This document shows positions 27,614-38,551 of a stretch of DNA of 64,000 bases, in pieces. Where the stretch lies: NCBI GenBank assembly GCA_963210315.1, contig OY723260.1:2356001-2420000 (forward strand), written 5' to 3'. The stretch's first letter is position 1. The number at the start of each line of letters is the position of its first letter. The notes under the pieces were generated by a model. It saw nothing but the letters and a program-made list of their open reading frames with translations. It was not told the DNA's origin and ran no database searches. This DNA is from Rhynchopus euleeides (taxonomy: Eukaryota; Euglenozoa; Diplonemea; Diplonemida; Diplonemidae). The position numbers and the translations under genes are program-made.

Positions 27614-28720
27614 GTCTTGCGCCACGCTGGGACAGTGGCCTGCCCGCCTGCACGTCCGCAGTGTCAGTGCCCCCAGGATAACACCCCTCCCCATGACATT
27701 AACCCTAGCGGCAGCGCTTGCTGGCCCGCGCCCGGTGCCTGGAGCCTTCCCCATGGTATCCAGGGTCTGCCGCACCAGGGGGCCCAGCAGCGACGGGATC
27801 ACCGCAGGCAGCGCTGCCTGCAGCTCCGCCACCATGGCCTCGTGGCCGATCACGGGGGGGGGGGGGGGGGTGGTCTTTCCCTTCCTCCGCACCACCCGGC
27901 GGAGGCTGCGGGGGCGTCACCCTCTCGCCCGCCGTGGGCTTCACCGCCGGCGCGTCGTCCTCGTTCGCATTGTCATCCTCCTGTGCACCATCAGCCTTCT
28001 GGTCCTCCGGCTCCTCCTCCTCGCTGGTGTCGGGCGTGGGTTCCTCCTTCTTCGCCTTTGATCCCTCTTCGTGCGCGAAGGCACATGGGGCGGGGGTGTG
28101 GGAGGCTTCTCGCGGGGGAGGGTGGGCGAGAGGTGTTGTGTACGGCAAGTGCGTGAGAGGAACCAGCAAATTCTTCGTCGATTGTGAGAACACCCCACAC
28201 GCCTGCTGCGGGTGTGGTGTCCTGCACGATCTGTATAGCAAAGTTTCCTGCGTTGCTAGCACAACTCCAAAACAAAATACAGGCTTAGACACTGCCCACT
28301 GCCCCGAGGACACCCAATCTGACGAGGATGACGGCCTTCGACCACAGGGTCTGAAGGTGGGGTGAAGATTCCCATGCCACCACACCACGCCCCAACCCAC
28401 CAGCCCTCGTGCCTCTCCTCGCTTGCCGCGCTGGGGTTGTTGAACATTCTGTGTGCTGACTACGTCACATCACTTGCATGCGGAGCGGCGGATGATGCCC
28501 CTTCGTTGGGACCACAGCGGGTTCTCTCCAACACACAGCTATTGAGGTCCCGCACACTGGCCCAGGCCACAGCGGATGCCCCACGCAACTGTGATACCTG
28601 TACACAGCCTCGTTAGTGGGTAAGGTCAAGCAGCGAGTGCGGTCACCGGCACATCACACTGAGATACCCAGACACGCTCTCCAACACAGGTGATTCTTCG
28701 TGTCGACACTTCACCACACC
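27614..28720. other. Intergenic with a possible - strand coding remnant
   Basis: On the - strand, 27690-28080 reads as an acidic, Pro-rich stretch (EEPTPDTSEEEEPEDQKADG) followed, across a poly-G/C tract that shifts frame, by GHEAMVAELQAALPAVIPSL and LLGPLVRQTLDTMGKAPG. This could be a piece of a decayed gene, but no family is recognisable. 28140-28275 is the inverted copy of the repeat at 14091-14215. Confidence 0.35.
28140..28275 (-). repeat. Dispersed repeat, inverted copy of 14091-14215
   Basis: The reverse complement matches 14091-14215, including GCAGGAAACTTTGCTAT and GCAGCAGGCGTGTGGGGTG. Confidence 0.65.
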
Positions 28721-30109
28721 ATGGCGTGTGTTGCCACCAGCCCTGCTGCTGCTTCTCTCACGGATGTGGAAAAGAAGGCCGCTGCCCTGCGTGCAGAGAA
28801 GAAGGCTGTCATGCAGAAGCGCAGGGGGGTTAAGAATCATACCGTCGTTCCGACACCGAGTTCCATCGCAGGGCTTGCGGTACAGCTGTATGCTGGCGGG
28901 GAAGACCAGCTCTATGCTGTCACTGCCTTGCGGGTGATGCTGCGTCTCAACCAACCGCGTATCGACCTAGTGATTGCCGCATCGCCTCCTGTTGTGCCGA
29001 AGCTGGTGGAGTTGCTCTCGCACTCCGACCCACAGCTGCAGTTCGAGGCTGTGTGGGTCCTCATCAACATGACGGCCGGCACCACCCAGCAGACGGCTGT
29101 TGTCGTGCAGCACGGCGCACTGCCGCCCATCATCCGCATGCTGTCCAGCTCGAACAACGACCTGCAGGAGCACGCCGCGTGGTGCCTTGGGAACATTGCG
29201 TGTGACAGCGCTAACATCTCTCTCGGCATGGCCCTCGATGCCGGTGCCTTGCAGCCCCTCCTGGCCAGCCTGCACGTGGGTGCCCCACTCATGGTGAAGC
29301 GTGTCGGTGCAGCCGCACTGCGCAACCTGCTGTCCCGAATGGGCAGCGAGCAGGTGGCTGCCGCAGTGCCTGTTCTGTCTCACCTGATCTCTGTTGATGA
29401 CGTAGCCACCGTCCTGTATGCATTGGACGGTCTGGGCGAGGCGTCCAGCGAACAACAAACTGTGCTAGACAGTGGTGTGCTACCCCGTGTGATCTCGAAG
29501 CTGACAGAAGAAGACTGTCGCCTCTACTGTCCTGCTCTGTGTGTTGTGTGCAACATATTGGGGGGCAACGACGATCAGACACAGGCGGTGTTGGATGCCG
29601 GTGCTGCACTGGCCATACGCAAGCTGCTGTCAGCCCCCCGGAGCGATCATGTGACAGAAGATTGCCTGCGCGCCATCCGCAACGTTGCTGCAGGGACACC
29701 TTCGCAGCTGCAGCACCTTATCGACATCGACGTCATCCCGATTGTTGTGGATCTCGTCACAACACAGCAACTGCCCAGAGAGGTGATGAAGGAGGCTGTC
29801 TGTGTGCTGAGGAATGCCATGCTCCATGGCACCAATGACCAGCGCACGGTGTTCTTCAACGAAGGCTTTGTCCCAGCCTTCATTGCGTGCCTGAAGCACC
29901 CCGAATTGTCTGCGAAGACTCATCATCGAGTGACTCTGAAGGGCCTGGGGATACTGATGGAGCACGGCACAACCCTGTCGGGGTCTGGGGACAACCCCTG
30001 TGTCTCTGCTGCAGTCGATGCTGGTATTCTGGAGCCACTGTACTCATCTAGCCTGAACGAGGCGTTCGATTTTTCCGAGAGGTGGTTTCCTCCTGATACC
30101 GAAGCTTGA
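28721..30109 (+). CDS. Importin-alpha-like armadillo-repeat protein, copy 2
   Basis: 462 residues from the ATG at 28721. The first 78 residues are almost the same as in copy 1 (two substitutions near the basic segment: KAVMQKRRGVK replaces KDVMQKRRRVK). Divergence is higher in the central ARM repeats (AVWVLINMTAG, AAWCLGNIACD, ALDGLGEASS) and lower again at the C-terminus (LGILMEHGTTLSGSGDNPCV in both). It is a full-length open gene, so both paralogues are likely expressed. The mixture of nearly identical and diverged blocks suggests gene conversion or selection on the cargo-facing repeats. Same 5' leader as copy 1. Confidence 0.82.
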   Translation: MACVATSPAAASLTDVEKKAAALRAEKKAVMQKRRGVKNHTVVPTPSSIAGLAVQLYAGGEDQLYAVTALRVMLRLNQPRIDLVIAASPPVVPKLVELLSHSDPQLQFEAVWVLINMTAGTTQQTAVVVQHGALPPIIRMLSSSNNDLQEHAAWCLGNIACDSANISLGMALDAGALQPLLASLHVGAPLMVKRVGAAALRNLLSRMGSEQVAAAVPVLSHLISVDDVATVLYALDGLGEASSEQQTVLDSGVLPRVISKLTEEDCRLYCPALCVVCNILGGNDDQTQAVLDAGAALAIRKLLSAPRSDHVTEDCLRAIRNVAAGTPSQLQHLIDIDVIPIVVDLVTTQQLPREVMKEAVCVLRNAMLHGTNDQRTVFFNEGFVPAFIACLKHPELSAKTHHRVTLKGLGILMEHGTTLSGSGDNPCVSAAVDAGILEPLYSSSLNEAFDFSERWFPPDTEA

Positions 30110-30603
30110 CCGCTGTGTGCCCTGCTGCCACACACCGCCACAGGGCGAGGTTGTGCTGCTCTCGATCCCGACACCCCCCCTCAGCTTGGGTCGGGATGCC
30201 GGTCATGCTGCCTCAGGAAGAAGGGCGGCTGGGGAAACTCAAACTTCTGCACCAAGGCTTTCAGCTATCGGGGCTTCTGACCCCCTTTCTGACCCCACCA
30301 CACCACACCCCTTCCCCTTCTCCTCCCTGATCCCCTCCATGGGGCGCTGATTGTTTGTGGCATCTTTGAAAGTGCAGCCTTGAGCTGTCTCCAGCACTTC
30401 GTTGGGAATTTTGTCTGAAACACACACACACACACAAGGGGGTGGGCTAGGACCCGTGCAGGGTTAACCCACCTAAAAAGTGATCAACACACACACACAC
30501 CACGTCGGGAGTGGCGAGGAGTAGGCAAATATCCCACGCAGGGTCGACCCACTAAAGCATGGTCACTACACACAGACACCACACCCCCCTTCAGCCTGTA
30601 ACA
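30110..30603. other. Intergenic with CA repeats
   Basis: (CA)n runs at about 30420-30437 and 30488-30501. A pyrimidine tract ending CCCCCCTTCAG lies at about 30584-30594, ten bases before the next ATG, a probable trans-splice acceptor. Confidence 0.45.
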
Positions 30604-32777
30604 ATGGAGCTCCTGCAGCTGCAGGAGGAGCTGGCGCGGCTCGACTCACAACGCGCTGCGATAGTGAGCAAGATCGACGGGCTGCGGCTGGCTACACAGC
30701 AACAGCAGGGGGCGTACCCTCCCCAGCCGCAGCTGCAGAGGCACGTGCCGCAGTACCCTCCTCCTCCTGCCGCTGCTGCTGCTGCTGCGCCCTACGCACA
30801 GCAGCAGCCTCCCACCGATGCCGGGTGGGGCCTGTTCGCAGGGCCCCCCCGCGGCAGCGCCGCTGCCGAGCCGCCCGCCGCTCTGGCGCACCCAGGCCTG
30901 CGCTACCACAACACGTTCAACCCCCCGCCGGTGGGGGGGTTCCACGTGGCGGGGCCACAGCAGCAGCAGCAGCAGCCCCGCCAGCATCAGTACCAGCAGT
31001 ACGCGCAGCAGCAGGGTCTCCAGCCACACCACGTGCTGCCGCAGGCACATCCGTCCCTGCCTGCTGCGCAGGTCGGGCTTGGCGGGGGTGCGGGTGTGCC
31101 GACAACAGCCTCGCAGGTGCATGCGACGAGGTTCTCAGCAGGGGCGCCTGTGCAGCAGCAGCAGCAGCAGCAGCTGCAGCTGCAGCCACAGCTGTACAGC
31201 TCTGCCACGGACCAGGTCGAGGCGTACCGCAGCACATCGGCTGTCCCTCCTGTCGGTGCCAGCCCTGCGCGCATCGTGAGCCCGCCCAAGGTCGCCCTCC
31301 CAGAGCCTGCTGCAGCCATGCTTTACCTGGGGGGCAAGCCGCTACTGGATGGACATGCGGCGTCGCCCGAGCGTGCCCTGGCCCTGGAGCACAGCCCCGT
31401 GCGGCTGCCTGAGGTATGCATACGAGGTGCGCGTGTTCTGACTGCGGCAAACGTTCTTCTTGTGGGCCTGTGGGAATCGTGATCATCACCCCACCACCAA
31501 CCAACAGGGCCTTGTGCGCGATACTGCGTGTAGGTTCACGAAGCTTCCATATGTGGTATGCATAGGCGGTTTGCACGTCGCGAGGGCAAGTGCCGCACTC
31601 CGGGAACGACGGGGCAGCGAAACTCTTGAAACGAACGCTGTGCCTCATGCCAGGCCTGCCCAGTTCTCTTCCGGAGGGGCTGCCAACCCCAACCTGTCTG
31701 CACGTGCGGTGCGGTTCGGCACGACACCGGACTGTGTGTCTGGGGTGCACCACCTCTCTGTTGGGCAAGCCCAGTGGCTGACATCCAGGCAATGATGCAA
31801 TCCGAGTTCCGCAGCCAATGGCTGCACACAACCCCACCGCACCACACCCACACATCCACACATCCACACATCCACATGACCTTCCTTTTGTTTCGTGTCG
31901 GCCGCACAAAGCCAGCCAACTCTGATGCCACCCCCACACACCCACACAGACAAGCCCGCTGCTGGAGCCGGGCACCGATGCAGACGCTCTCAACGCGTCG
32001 CGGGGGCGCCTGCACGCGGGAGGCAGCGAGTGGGTGCCTGTGGTGATCGTGCTGAAGTACGACACGCTGTGCGTGCGCACCGAGGGTGCTGTGCGCGGCT
32101 CCCCTCCACTGTACCAGGTTCAGACGGGGCTCATCACCGAGGCGGTGTGGTCGTTCCAGCCAGAGAAGACGCAACGCGTGCTGCTGTACGTCCCGTCCCG
32201 CTCGGAGGCGGTGCTGTTCGAGCTGGAGGACGACAGGGGGAAGCTCGTCAGCGTGATGAACAGCATCGTGTCGCATCGGCAGTCCGGCAGCATCAGGAAC
32301 GCGCTGCCCAACGAGGATGTGGTTGCGCTGTCCCGCCCGCCCGCCCTCCCGCCTGCGGGCTCACCGCCTCAGGCACCGCTGCTGCTGCCGAGCGGCCCTG
32401 CCAGCGCCACGCTGCCCCCGCCGCCAGCTGCACCTGTCTCGCGTCACAGCTCGCAGCCAGAGCTGTCGCCCACCCGCCCCGACAAACACCAGCAGCAGCA
32501 GCAGCAGCAGCTCCTGCACAACTCGAGCCCCAGCACCGGGCGGCAGTCACCACCTCCTCCGTCCACGCTGCAGTCGCAGCCGCCGTCGCTGCCCTCGTCG
32601 CTGCGGCACGACGGCCCTGCCGCGCCCCTCAGCGGGACAAGCCCCTTCAGCAACCCCAGCGTGCCCCCCTTGGCACCCACCGTCCTCCCCCCACTCTCCT
32701 CCGGCCCGCCCCGCGCAGCCAGCCCCCAGTCGAGCCTGGGTGCTGCCGGCCTGGACCAGTGGCCCTCCAGCCCCTGA
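30604..32777 (+). CDS. Poly-Q protein with a PH-like domain, two exons
   Basis: Exon 1 is 30604-31413 and exon 2 is 31950-32777, around a 536-bp phase-0 intron (GTATGCATAC...CACACAG). Product about 545 residues. The N-terminus is a short coiled coil (ELLQLQEELARLDSQRAAIV), then a Gln/Pro/Ala-rich region with several poly-Q runs. Exon 2 encodes a compact globular segment (WVPVVIVLKYDTLCVR, LYQVQTGLITEAVWSFQP, RVLLYVPSRSEAVLFELED, LVSVMNSIVSHRQ) with a strand pattern like a PH or PH-like domain, though I cannot name a family. A further Pro/Ser/Gln-rich disordered tail follows. The composition resembles scaffold or RNA-granule proteins, but that is only an impression. The exon join is supported by matching phase and continuous sequence. 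Confidence 0.72.
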
Positions 32778-33384
32778 CAGCGCCCCTCGTCGGGTTCTGT
32801 CACCTGTTGCGGGGGATCGTGTTAGAGTGTATTTAGACTTTGCTTAGACAGACGAAGGTGCACAGAAGAGAAGAAAGAAGAAGAAGTGTGCCCACGAGTA
32901 ACAGGGGGTGGTGGGGGTGTGGGTGGTGAAGCGGGCTTTGGTGTGTATGTTGATGTATGCTAAACTCAATCTAATCGGCGCGCGGAAGTAGAAGGGGGGG
33001 AAGGGGGGCTCTGGTGTCGGAAAGTCTTCGGATGGGTGCCAATAAAGTTCCGCTCTTCTTGGTCTGGTCTGGTGGCAATGGGGACTGCAAGCTTCCGGGC
33101 TTCAGGAGCACGGTGCATGATGATCAGATTCTGACGGGGCTCCCCAGTCGATTGCTCCTGAGTCCGACTCCGAAGCCCCTGCTCCTGCCCCTGCCCCACA
33201 CTCCTTTGTCTTCTGTGGTGCTGTCAACTGGCGTGGCACCGACACACCACACCACACCCACACCCTCCCCCCGCCGACTGTGCACATCATTCTTCTGTTT
33301 TTCCCTGCACACACCCACACCCACAGGGTGGCTTTGCTGTTGGTGTCAGTTTGCAAAGGGAAGGGGAACACGAAATCAGACGAC
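32778..33384. other. Intergenic
   Basis: Purine-rich 3' flank (GAAGAGAAGAAAGAAGAAGAAG), then CA-rich sequence. CACACCCACACCCACAG at about 33310-33326 may be the acceptor for the next gene. No gene is seen. Confidence 0.4.
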
Positions 33385-34488
33385 ATGGATGTGTCAGTTT
33401 GTCATGTTGGGACCGGGGACAGCTGTGTCGTCGGTGTTCCAGAAGGCGGGACCGTGGTTGGGCTGAAGACGGATGCGCTGGCGGAGATGTTCGCGGGTTC
33501 CATCGACGCAGCTGCAGGGTTGGCAGTACGCATTGAAGGGTGCGAGGAGGAGCTGGATGACGCACAGTACATTGCCGACACTTGTCTGGAGGACGGGGGT
33601 TCCGTGCAGCTGGTGCCACGCGTCAGGGTACCGGCAGTCTACTCATCAGCACATGACGAGATGACTTACTGCATCACGCTGTCGAGGTGCGGGAGCCTGT
33701 GTGCAATGGGTGATTCCAACGGACACATCGCTGTGTTTGACACCAGCGCCGCTGCTGTGGTGGCGGACTTCACACACGGCAACGGCCCTCTTCGTTGCAC
33801 CGCCTTCTCGACATGTGGGACGTGGTTGGCGACGTGCTCTAGTGACGGCACCATCTGCGTGTGGCTGACAGCAACTTGGGAGCAGGTCTGCGTGCTGGAC
33901 CACAACAACACCGATGTATGGAAGGCAGCGTGGTCACACTGCGGACGTCTGGTGTCCGGAGACCGCCTGGGCAACGTGCGTGTGTGGGACTTGAAGGGCA
34001 CGCCGAGCGCCACAGTGCTGGAGGGTCACAGCGATGCTGTTTGGGCCATCGCCGTGTCCGGAACAGGGATCTTCACCGGATCAGATGACCGGAGCCTCCG
34101 TGTGTGGGACATCAGCACCCTCACACACACACACACCCTGGAGGAGGATGCTGCGGAGGTCAAAGACATCGCCCTGACCAAGGACGAGCAGCACCTGGTG
34201 TCGTCCTGTTTCAGGTCTTTTAAGGTGTGGTGCACAACCTCCCTCAGCTGCCTGCGGACTGTGAATCTGGGCAGCTTTTCCTACTCGCTTGCTGTATCAC
34301 AGCTCGGCAATGTTATTGCCGTGAGGACTTTGGAAGGTACGAAACTGTGCCGCCTCAGCACATGTGAATATCTGGGGAAGGTGGACTCACGGGGTGGTGG
34401 TGTTGCACTCAGCCCCTGCGGGAGGTGGCTCTTCACACCAGACGGCTCTGCTGTCTCTGTGTGTGCTGTTGCTTCCGTGTCACGCTGA
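33385..34488 (+). CDS. WD40-repeat protein
   Basis: 367 residues from the ATG at 33385. At least six WD blades are visible, with the usual GH...WD spacing: ITLSRCGSLCAMGDSNGHIAVFD, STCGTWLATCSSDGTICVW, SHCGRLVSGDRLGNVRVWDL, VSGTGIFTGSDDRSLRVWDI, LTKDEQHLVSSCFRSFKVW and a C-terminal SPCGRWLFTPDGSAVSVC. It should form a single beta-propeller acting as a protein-interaction platform; I cannot assign it to a named complex. The N-terminal 90 residues precede the first blade and have no recognised domain. A broken relative lies at 24964-25830. Confidence 0.85.
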   Translation: MDVSVCHVGTGDSCVVGVPEGGTVVGLKTDALAEMFAGSIDAAAGLAVRIEGCEEELDDAQYIADTCLEDGGSVQLVPRVRVPAVYSSAHDEMTYCITLSRCGSLCAMGDSNGHIAVFDTSAAAVVADFTHGNGPLRCTAFSTCGTWLATCSSDGTICVWLTATWEQVCVLDHNNTDVWKAAWSHCGRLVSGDRLGNVRVWDLKGTPSATVLEGHSDAVWAIAVSGTGIFTGSDDRSLRVWDISTLTHTHTLEEDAAEVKDIALTKDEQHLVSSCFRSFKVWCTTSLSCLRTVNLGSFSYSLAVSQLGNVIAVRTLEGTKLCRLSTCEYLGKVDSRGGGVALSPCGRWLFTPDGSAVSVCAVASVSR

Positions 34489-35148
34489 GCGGTGTCTCCC
34501 TTGCCTCCCGGTCCGTCGGTTGTATCTTCACAAACAAAAGCGTCGCAACCGTGCTTCCTTCTTCCTTAATGATGCGTTGACGCTTCCTACCTACTCTCGT
34601 AGCTCCTTACGTCTTCACCGTATTCCGAGGATCACTGACCTGCGGCTGTCCTGTCTTAAAGCTCTCTCACGCACCTCGTACACTGATGATGTTGTCTGAT
34701 GATGACTCCGGAGTAGTGTGTCACGTCGGCGACTTCGCTTCAACCAAATATAGTCTGCGTTAACGCTTCCACCACCCGAGAGCCTGCTGCTTTGATGTGG
34801 GTGTGGAGCACATGTGAACACGAGATACCTAGACGCACACACCAAAACCCCCCAGAAACACGTTTCTGGACTGGTTTGGGTCGGTTTGTAGCATTGGTTT
34901 CATGTTTAGGGGTGCTCCCTGAAAAAGTGGGGTTTACTCCCGTTTTTTGGGTTGAATTAGCCCCCCCTAACCCCCCCCCCCCCCTCAGCCGCTCCCCACA
35001 CTTTTCCGAGGAAACCCCTGCTCTTCACACATGAAAGAGACCAACACCTCTCCCACTTCCGTCGTAGGAGGTGATTCTGGTCTGGGTGGGCTTTCGGCAC
35101 CCTGCATGCTCTAGCATTGCTACCACCCCCCTTAGGCACGCTACACAG
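34489..35148. other. Intergenic with diverged family A pieces
   Basis: Two core-like sites in reverse orientation, GATGCGTTGACGCTTCC at about 34572 and CTGCGTTAACGCTTCCAC at about 34757, the latter between GTGTCACGTCGG and GGGTGTGGAGCAC, suggest worn family A copies. A poly-C run ends CCCCTCAG near 34987. CCACCCCCCTTAG at about 35123-35135 is a likely trans-splice acceptor for CSN2. Confidence 0.4.
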
Positions 35149-37734
35149 ATGAGTGACGAGGAATATGTGTACGAAGAGGACGAGGAGTACATGAGTGATG
35201 GTGACGGCGACTGCGAGGAGGACTCACTCGAAGGCATCTACTACGATGCGAAGGACAGGATCCCCGATGAACCCGAGTCGGCCCTCGAGGGGTTTCAGCG
35301 GCTTCTGGAGATGGGCGAGGGGACCGGGTCCAAGTGGGTGTGGAAGGCGATGAAGCGTCTGGTGCGGGTGTGCTTTACTCTAAAACGATACGATGAGATG
35401 CTGGACGTCTACAAACAGCTGCTCCACTACGACTGGGAGGGGCGGACGCGCAACGACACGGAGAAGGCGATCAACAAGCTTTTGGACATGACTCCATCGT
35501 CTGCTGGCCCCTCCGCACGCATGTACGACATCACCACCGAGTTTGTCAGCCAGGGCACGCGCAACGAGAAGCTTTGGTTCAGCATCAAAATGAAATCCGC
35601 ACAGTCCCTCCTCGAATCGCATGACTTCGAGCGGTGCTCGCAGGCGCTGCAGGACCTGAAGGCGTCGTGTCGTGTCGCCGACACCCTGCAGTGGGACACC
35701 AAAAAGGGCACGCAGCTGATGACCGTATTCGCTGTCGAGATGCAGCTGTGCCAGGACATGGGGGACCACAAGCTGCTGAAGCACCTCTACGAGCAAGCCA
35801 TGCAGGTGGAGGGCGCCATCCCGCCCCCCAAGATCACAGGCATCATCCGGGAGGCTGGCGGCAAGATGTACATGCAGCAGGGCGACTACGAGCAGGCAAA
35901 TGAAGCCTTCTTCCAAGCCTTCAAGCACTACGATGAGGCGGGCCACCCGAAGCGCATCCAGTGCCTCAAATATCTCGTGCTGGCGAACATGGTATGGGGG
36001 AGGTGGAAGAGGAGGGAGGAGGACAGGTTGTGCCTTGGGAATACAGAGGCTGGGATCCCTGGGTGGGCTTCCAAGCAGGTGGGAGGGGGTAGGGGGTAGC
36101 CTCGTGTAGGGTTGAGGCCCGATGAGGGGTTTTGTTGTTCAAAAACCTGTTCGGGGGGAGGGGGAGGGGGTGATGTCGCCGAATTGTATCACGAATGCCC
36201 CGCCGATATCAACAGATGAGCCGCAGTAAGATCAACCCGTTCGACTGCCAGGAGGCGAAGCCGTACCGCACAGACCCAGAGATCGGTGTGATGACGGGGC
36301 TGATCGATGCTGCCTCACAGAACGACATTGATACATTCGAGCGTATCCTGCGTGAGAACAAGAAGTATGATTGTGGCCCTCACTGCGTGGAAATGCCGGT
36401 GGCGCAGGAGAGGGACTGTCGCTGCCCCATTCTCCATTCCTTCCTTCGGGTTAGTGATGCGTTTATGCCTTTTCCGCCCTTCATTCCACCACCGCACACA
36501 AGCGCGTCTGCACAAACCCAGCCCCGGCTCTCGCTGATGTGCACACCCCACACACACACTCAGGTCGATCATGTCTGACGCGCTGATCAAAGAGTACATC
36601 ACACCGCTGCTGCGGACGGTGAGGACGCAGGTATGCATGGCATCCCTTCTGCAAGTTGCCACGGCAACGCCAGGCGCAATGCGCTGCGCCACCAGCTTGG
36701 GGCGGGCTTCGCAGTTTTTGACCCACCACACAGCCCTGCCTCTGTATTTATTACGCACACTTGTGAGCAGAAAATGTCACTCCACCACAGCCAAACGTGC
36801 TCCGCACACCACTAGCCTCCCCCATCACAGGAGTTGAGGTTTTGTGTGTGGAAGCGTCAACGCATCACAAACAAAATACCGTATACGTAAATATTATGGA
36901 ACGTAAATATTATGGAACGGGCCCATTTTTGGCCGGTCCGTTCCATAATATTTACGTTCCAAAATATTTACAGGGCCAGTTCGGGACTCGGTGGTGAGGA
37001 CGGCTTGCGTCAGGAATCGCGCGAAAAGTGCACGAGTAGGTCCCGTCAGGGACTCTGTACGCCGTCCGATCACCTGGTCCAAGTCCCCGAGTCGCAGAAA
37101 GCCCTGTAAATATTATGGAACGAAAAAAATCTGGAACGCCAACCCACCAGCGTTCCAAAATATTTACGTTCCATAATATTTACGTTCCATAATATTTACG
37201 TTCCAAAATATTTACGTATACGGTACGAGTAAAGAGCGGCTGTACTGGAGTGACATTTTTTTGCACCCCCACCCCCACCCCCACCCCCACCCCCACCCCC
37301 ACCCCCACCCCCACCACTGCCCTTTGCCCAACCCAGGTGCTGCAGCTGAGCACCAAGGCCTACACCTCGATCAAGCTGTCGTACCTCGCATCCGAACTCA
37401 GCATACCTGAGAGTGACGTCGAAGAGCTGCTCGTGGCTATGCTGCTGGACGACGAGATGAAAGGCGGCATCGACCAGGTGTGCACCAGGTGCACAAGCAT
37501 CCGTTCGCGACTCGTTAGTTTTCCAGTCTTGTCGCCAGGTTTTGCCTTTCCAAACAGGAGCTGGCACCGCAATGCTGCCATCATCACCCCACCACCGCCC
37601 CCTTGTTTCAGGTGAAGGGCGTGCTGCACCTTGGCGGTGACGCGCAGGGGCAGGACCGGTACCACTCCTTGCAGAAGTGGGCGAGCCAAGTCGGCGTGCT
37701 GCACTCAACCATCGGGACGCGCCTCCTCTACTAG
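35149..37734 (+). CDS. CSN2: COP9 signalosome complex subunit 2, five exons
   Basis: Exons 35149-35991, 36216-36364, 36564-36630, 37337-37477 and 37612-37734 join to 440 codons, close to the 443 of human CSN2. All introns are GT-AG (GTATGGGG, GTATGATT, GTATGCAT, GTGTGCAC). The protein matches the family over its whole length: an acidic N-terminus (DEEYVYEEDEEYMSDGDGD), KRYDEMLDVYKQLLHY, RNEKLWFSIKMKSAQSLLES, GGKMYMQQGDYEQANEAFFQ, then CLKYLVLANM joined to MSRSKINPFDCQEAKPYRTD, the PCI winged-helix part (SELSIPESDVEELLVAMLLD, GGIDQ) and a C-terminal helix (YHSLQKWASQVGVLHS). It is a scaffold subunit of the cullin-deneddylating COP9 signalosome, in nucleus and cytosol. Intron 3 (706 bp) hosts three nested repeat elements; removing it restores the frame exactly. 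Confidence 0.96.
36879..37223. mobile_element. TA-flanked inverted-repeat element (mariner-type MITE)
   Basis: Ends CCGTATACGTAAATATT and AATATTTACGTATACGG are perfect inverses, and TA lies at both borders (36877-36878, 37224-37225), as for Tc1/mariner-type insertions. Subterminal repeats of GTTCCATAATATTTAC occur several times in both orientations. No coding capacity, 345 bp. Confidence 0.85.
36971..37106. repeat. Innermost inverted-repeat insertion
   Basis: It begins CAGGGC, with GGGACTCGG nearby, and ends CCGAGTCGCAGAAAGCCCTG, so the ends are inverted relative to each other. It interrupts the AATATTTAC repeats of the surrounding element and lacks them, suggesting a third insertion layer of about 136 bp. 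Confidence 0.6.
37265..37315 (+). repeat. (CACCCC)n tract before CSN2 exon 4
   Basis: About nine CACCCC units directly upstream of the exon 4 acceptor (CCCAACCCAG, 37327-37336). It probably serves as the polypyrimidine-like tract of that intron. Confidence 0.8.
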
Positions 37735-38551
37735 CCCTGCATCCACACCACGTGACACTCCAGGGGCTGCAGCATTCAAGCCTTTGGAACGCTTCTTGCC
37801 TCCGTGCCTGGGGCCTGGGTGTCCTGACGAGGCATGCTGCCTGGGGCCTGGGTACCGCTCACCCACCCTGGGCCCGTGCCCCACCAACCACCCTCGGATC
37901 CATCTAGCCACCTTCGGGTTCGCAGGGGTCGGTGTGTAGGCCACGTTTTGAATGGGTTGTCCCTGCCGTGGATCAGGGCTCACCTGTGTGCGCCCACATC
38001 GTGTGCATAAACACCCACCCACCCCCGCATGTGCCTTCTCGGTGCAAGCACAGCTTCGCAGGTCAGACTCGGCCGAACCTGGGTTGCCTTGCAGGGTGAA
38101 AAAGGGGCGGGGGGGTGTGGTGGGGGTGGGGACGAGTCGGTTGCGGCTGCACTTTAAACAAACGTACACTTTTCTGAGGGTGTGGGGGAGGGGAGGGTGG
38201 GGCCTGTTGGGCGCATGGGTGGGTAAAACCGAACCAAGAGAAAGAGATGTCCGGACACCGGGCCGACGCTGCCTCTGTGCATGTGCATGTGCTGATGTGC
38301 GGTGGTGCCCTGGGGCGGTCTGCGCCCCCCACCTGTACTCTCCGCTCCCTCCCACCACCCCTGTGCGTGACATCGCTTCGTCTCCTGCCGCTGCCTTTTG
38401 CAGGACTCTCTTGTCATGCATTGCTGTCCGGCACAAAGCCCCTGAGAGCTTCAAGTCCCTCGAACGTCTCTCGTCAGGGAGCCTGCCTTCTGTCTGAATC
38501 GATATCTGGTTTGTTCTTTGGCACCACCTACTCCCTTGCAGGGCATGAGGC
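37735..38551. other. Intergenic
   Basis: Open frames on both strands have no domains. CTCCCTTGCAG at 38531-38541 is a likely trans-splice acceptor for the next gene. Confidence 0.4.

Larger units (their letters stand above)
36751..37258 (+). repeat. Family A copy in CSN2 intron 3, split by another element
   Basis: The left end TTACGCACACTTGTGAGCAG, the core GTGTGGAAGCGTCAACGCAT (about 36847-36866) and the right end GTACTGGAGTGACATTT are all present. The element is interrupted at 36879-37223, just after the core, by a TA-flanked inverted-repeat element. Confidence 0.85.

Noticed and set aside
31100-32780. DCP1 or EVH1 assignment for the poly-Q protein
   Set aside because: Strand order and a few hydrophobic positions resemble PH-like folds, but no diagnostic family residues could be matched, so the product is left unnamed.
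37265-37315. Telomere-like repeat
   Set aside because: CACCCC units are internal to an intron and match no telomere repeat expected for the suspected lineage; better explained as a simple repeat in a polypyrimidine tract.
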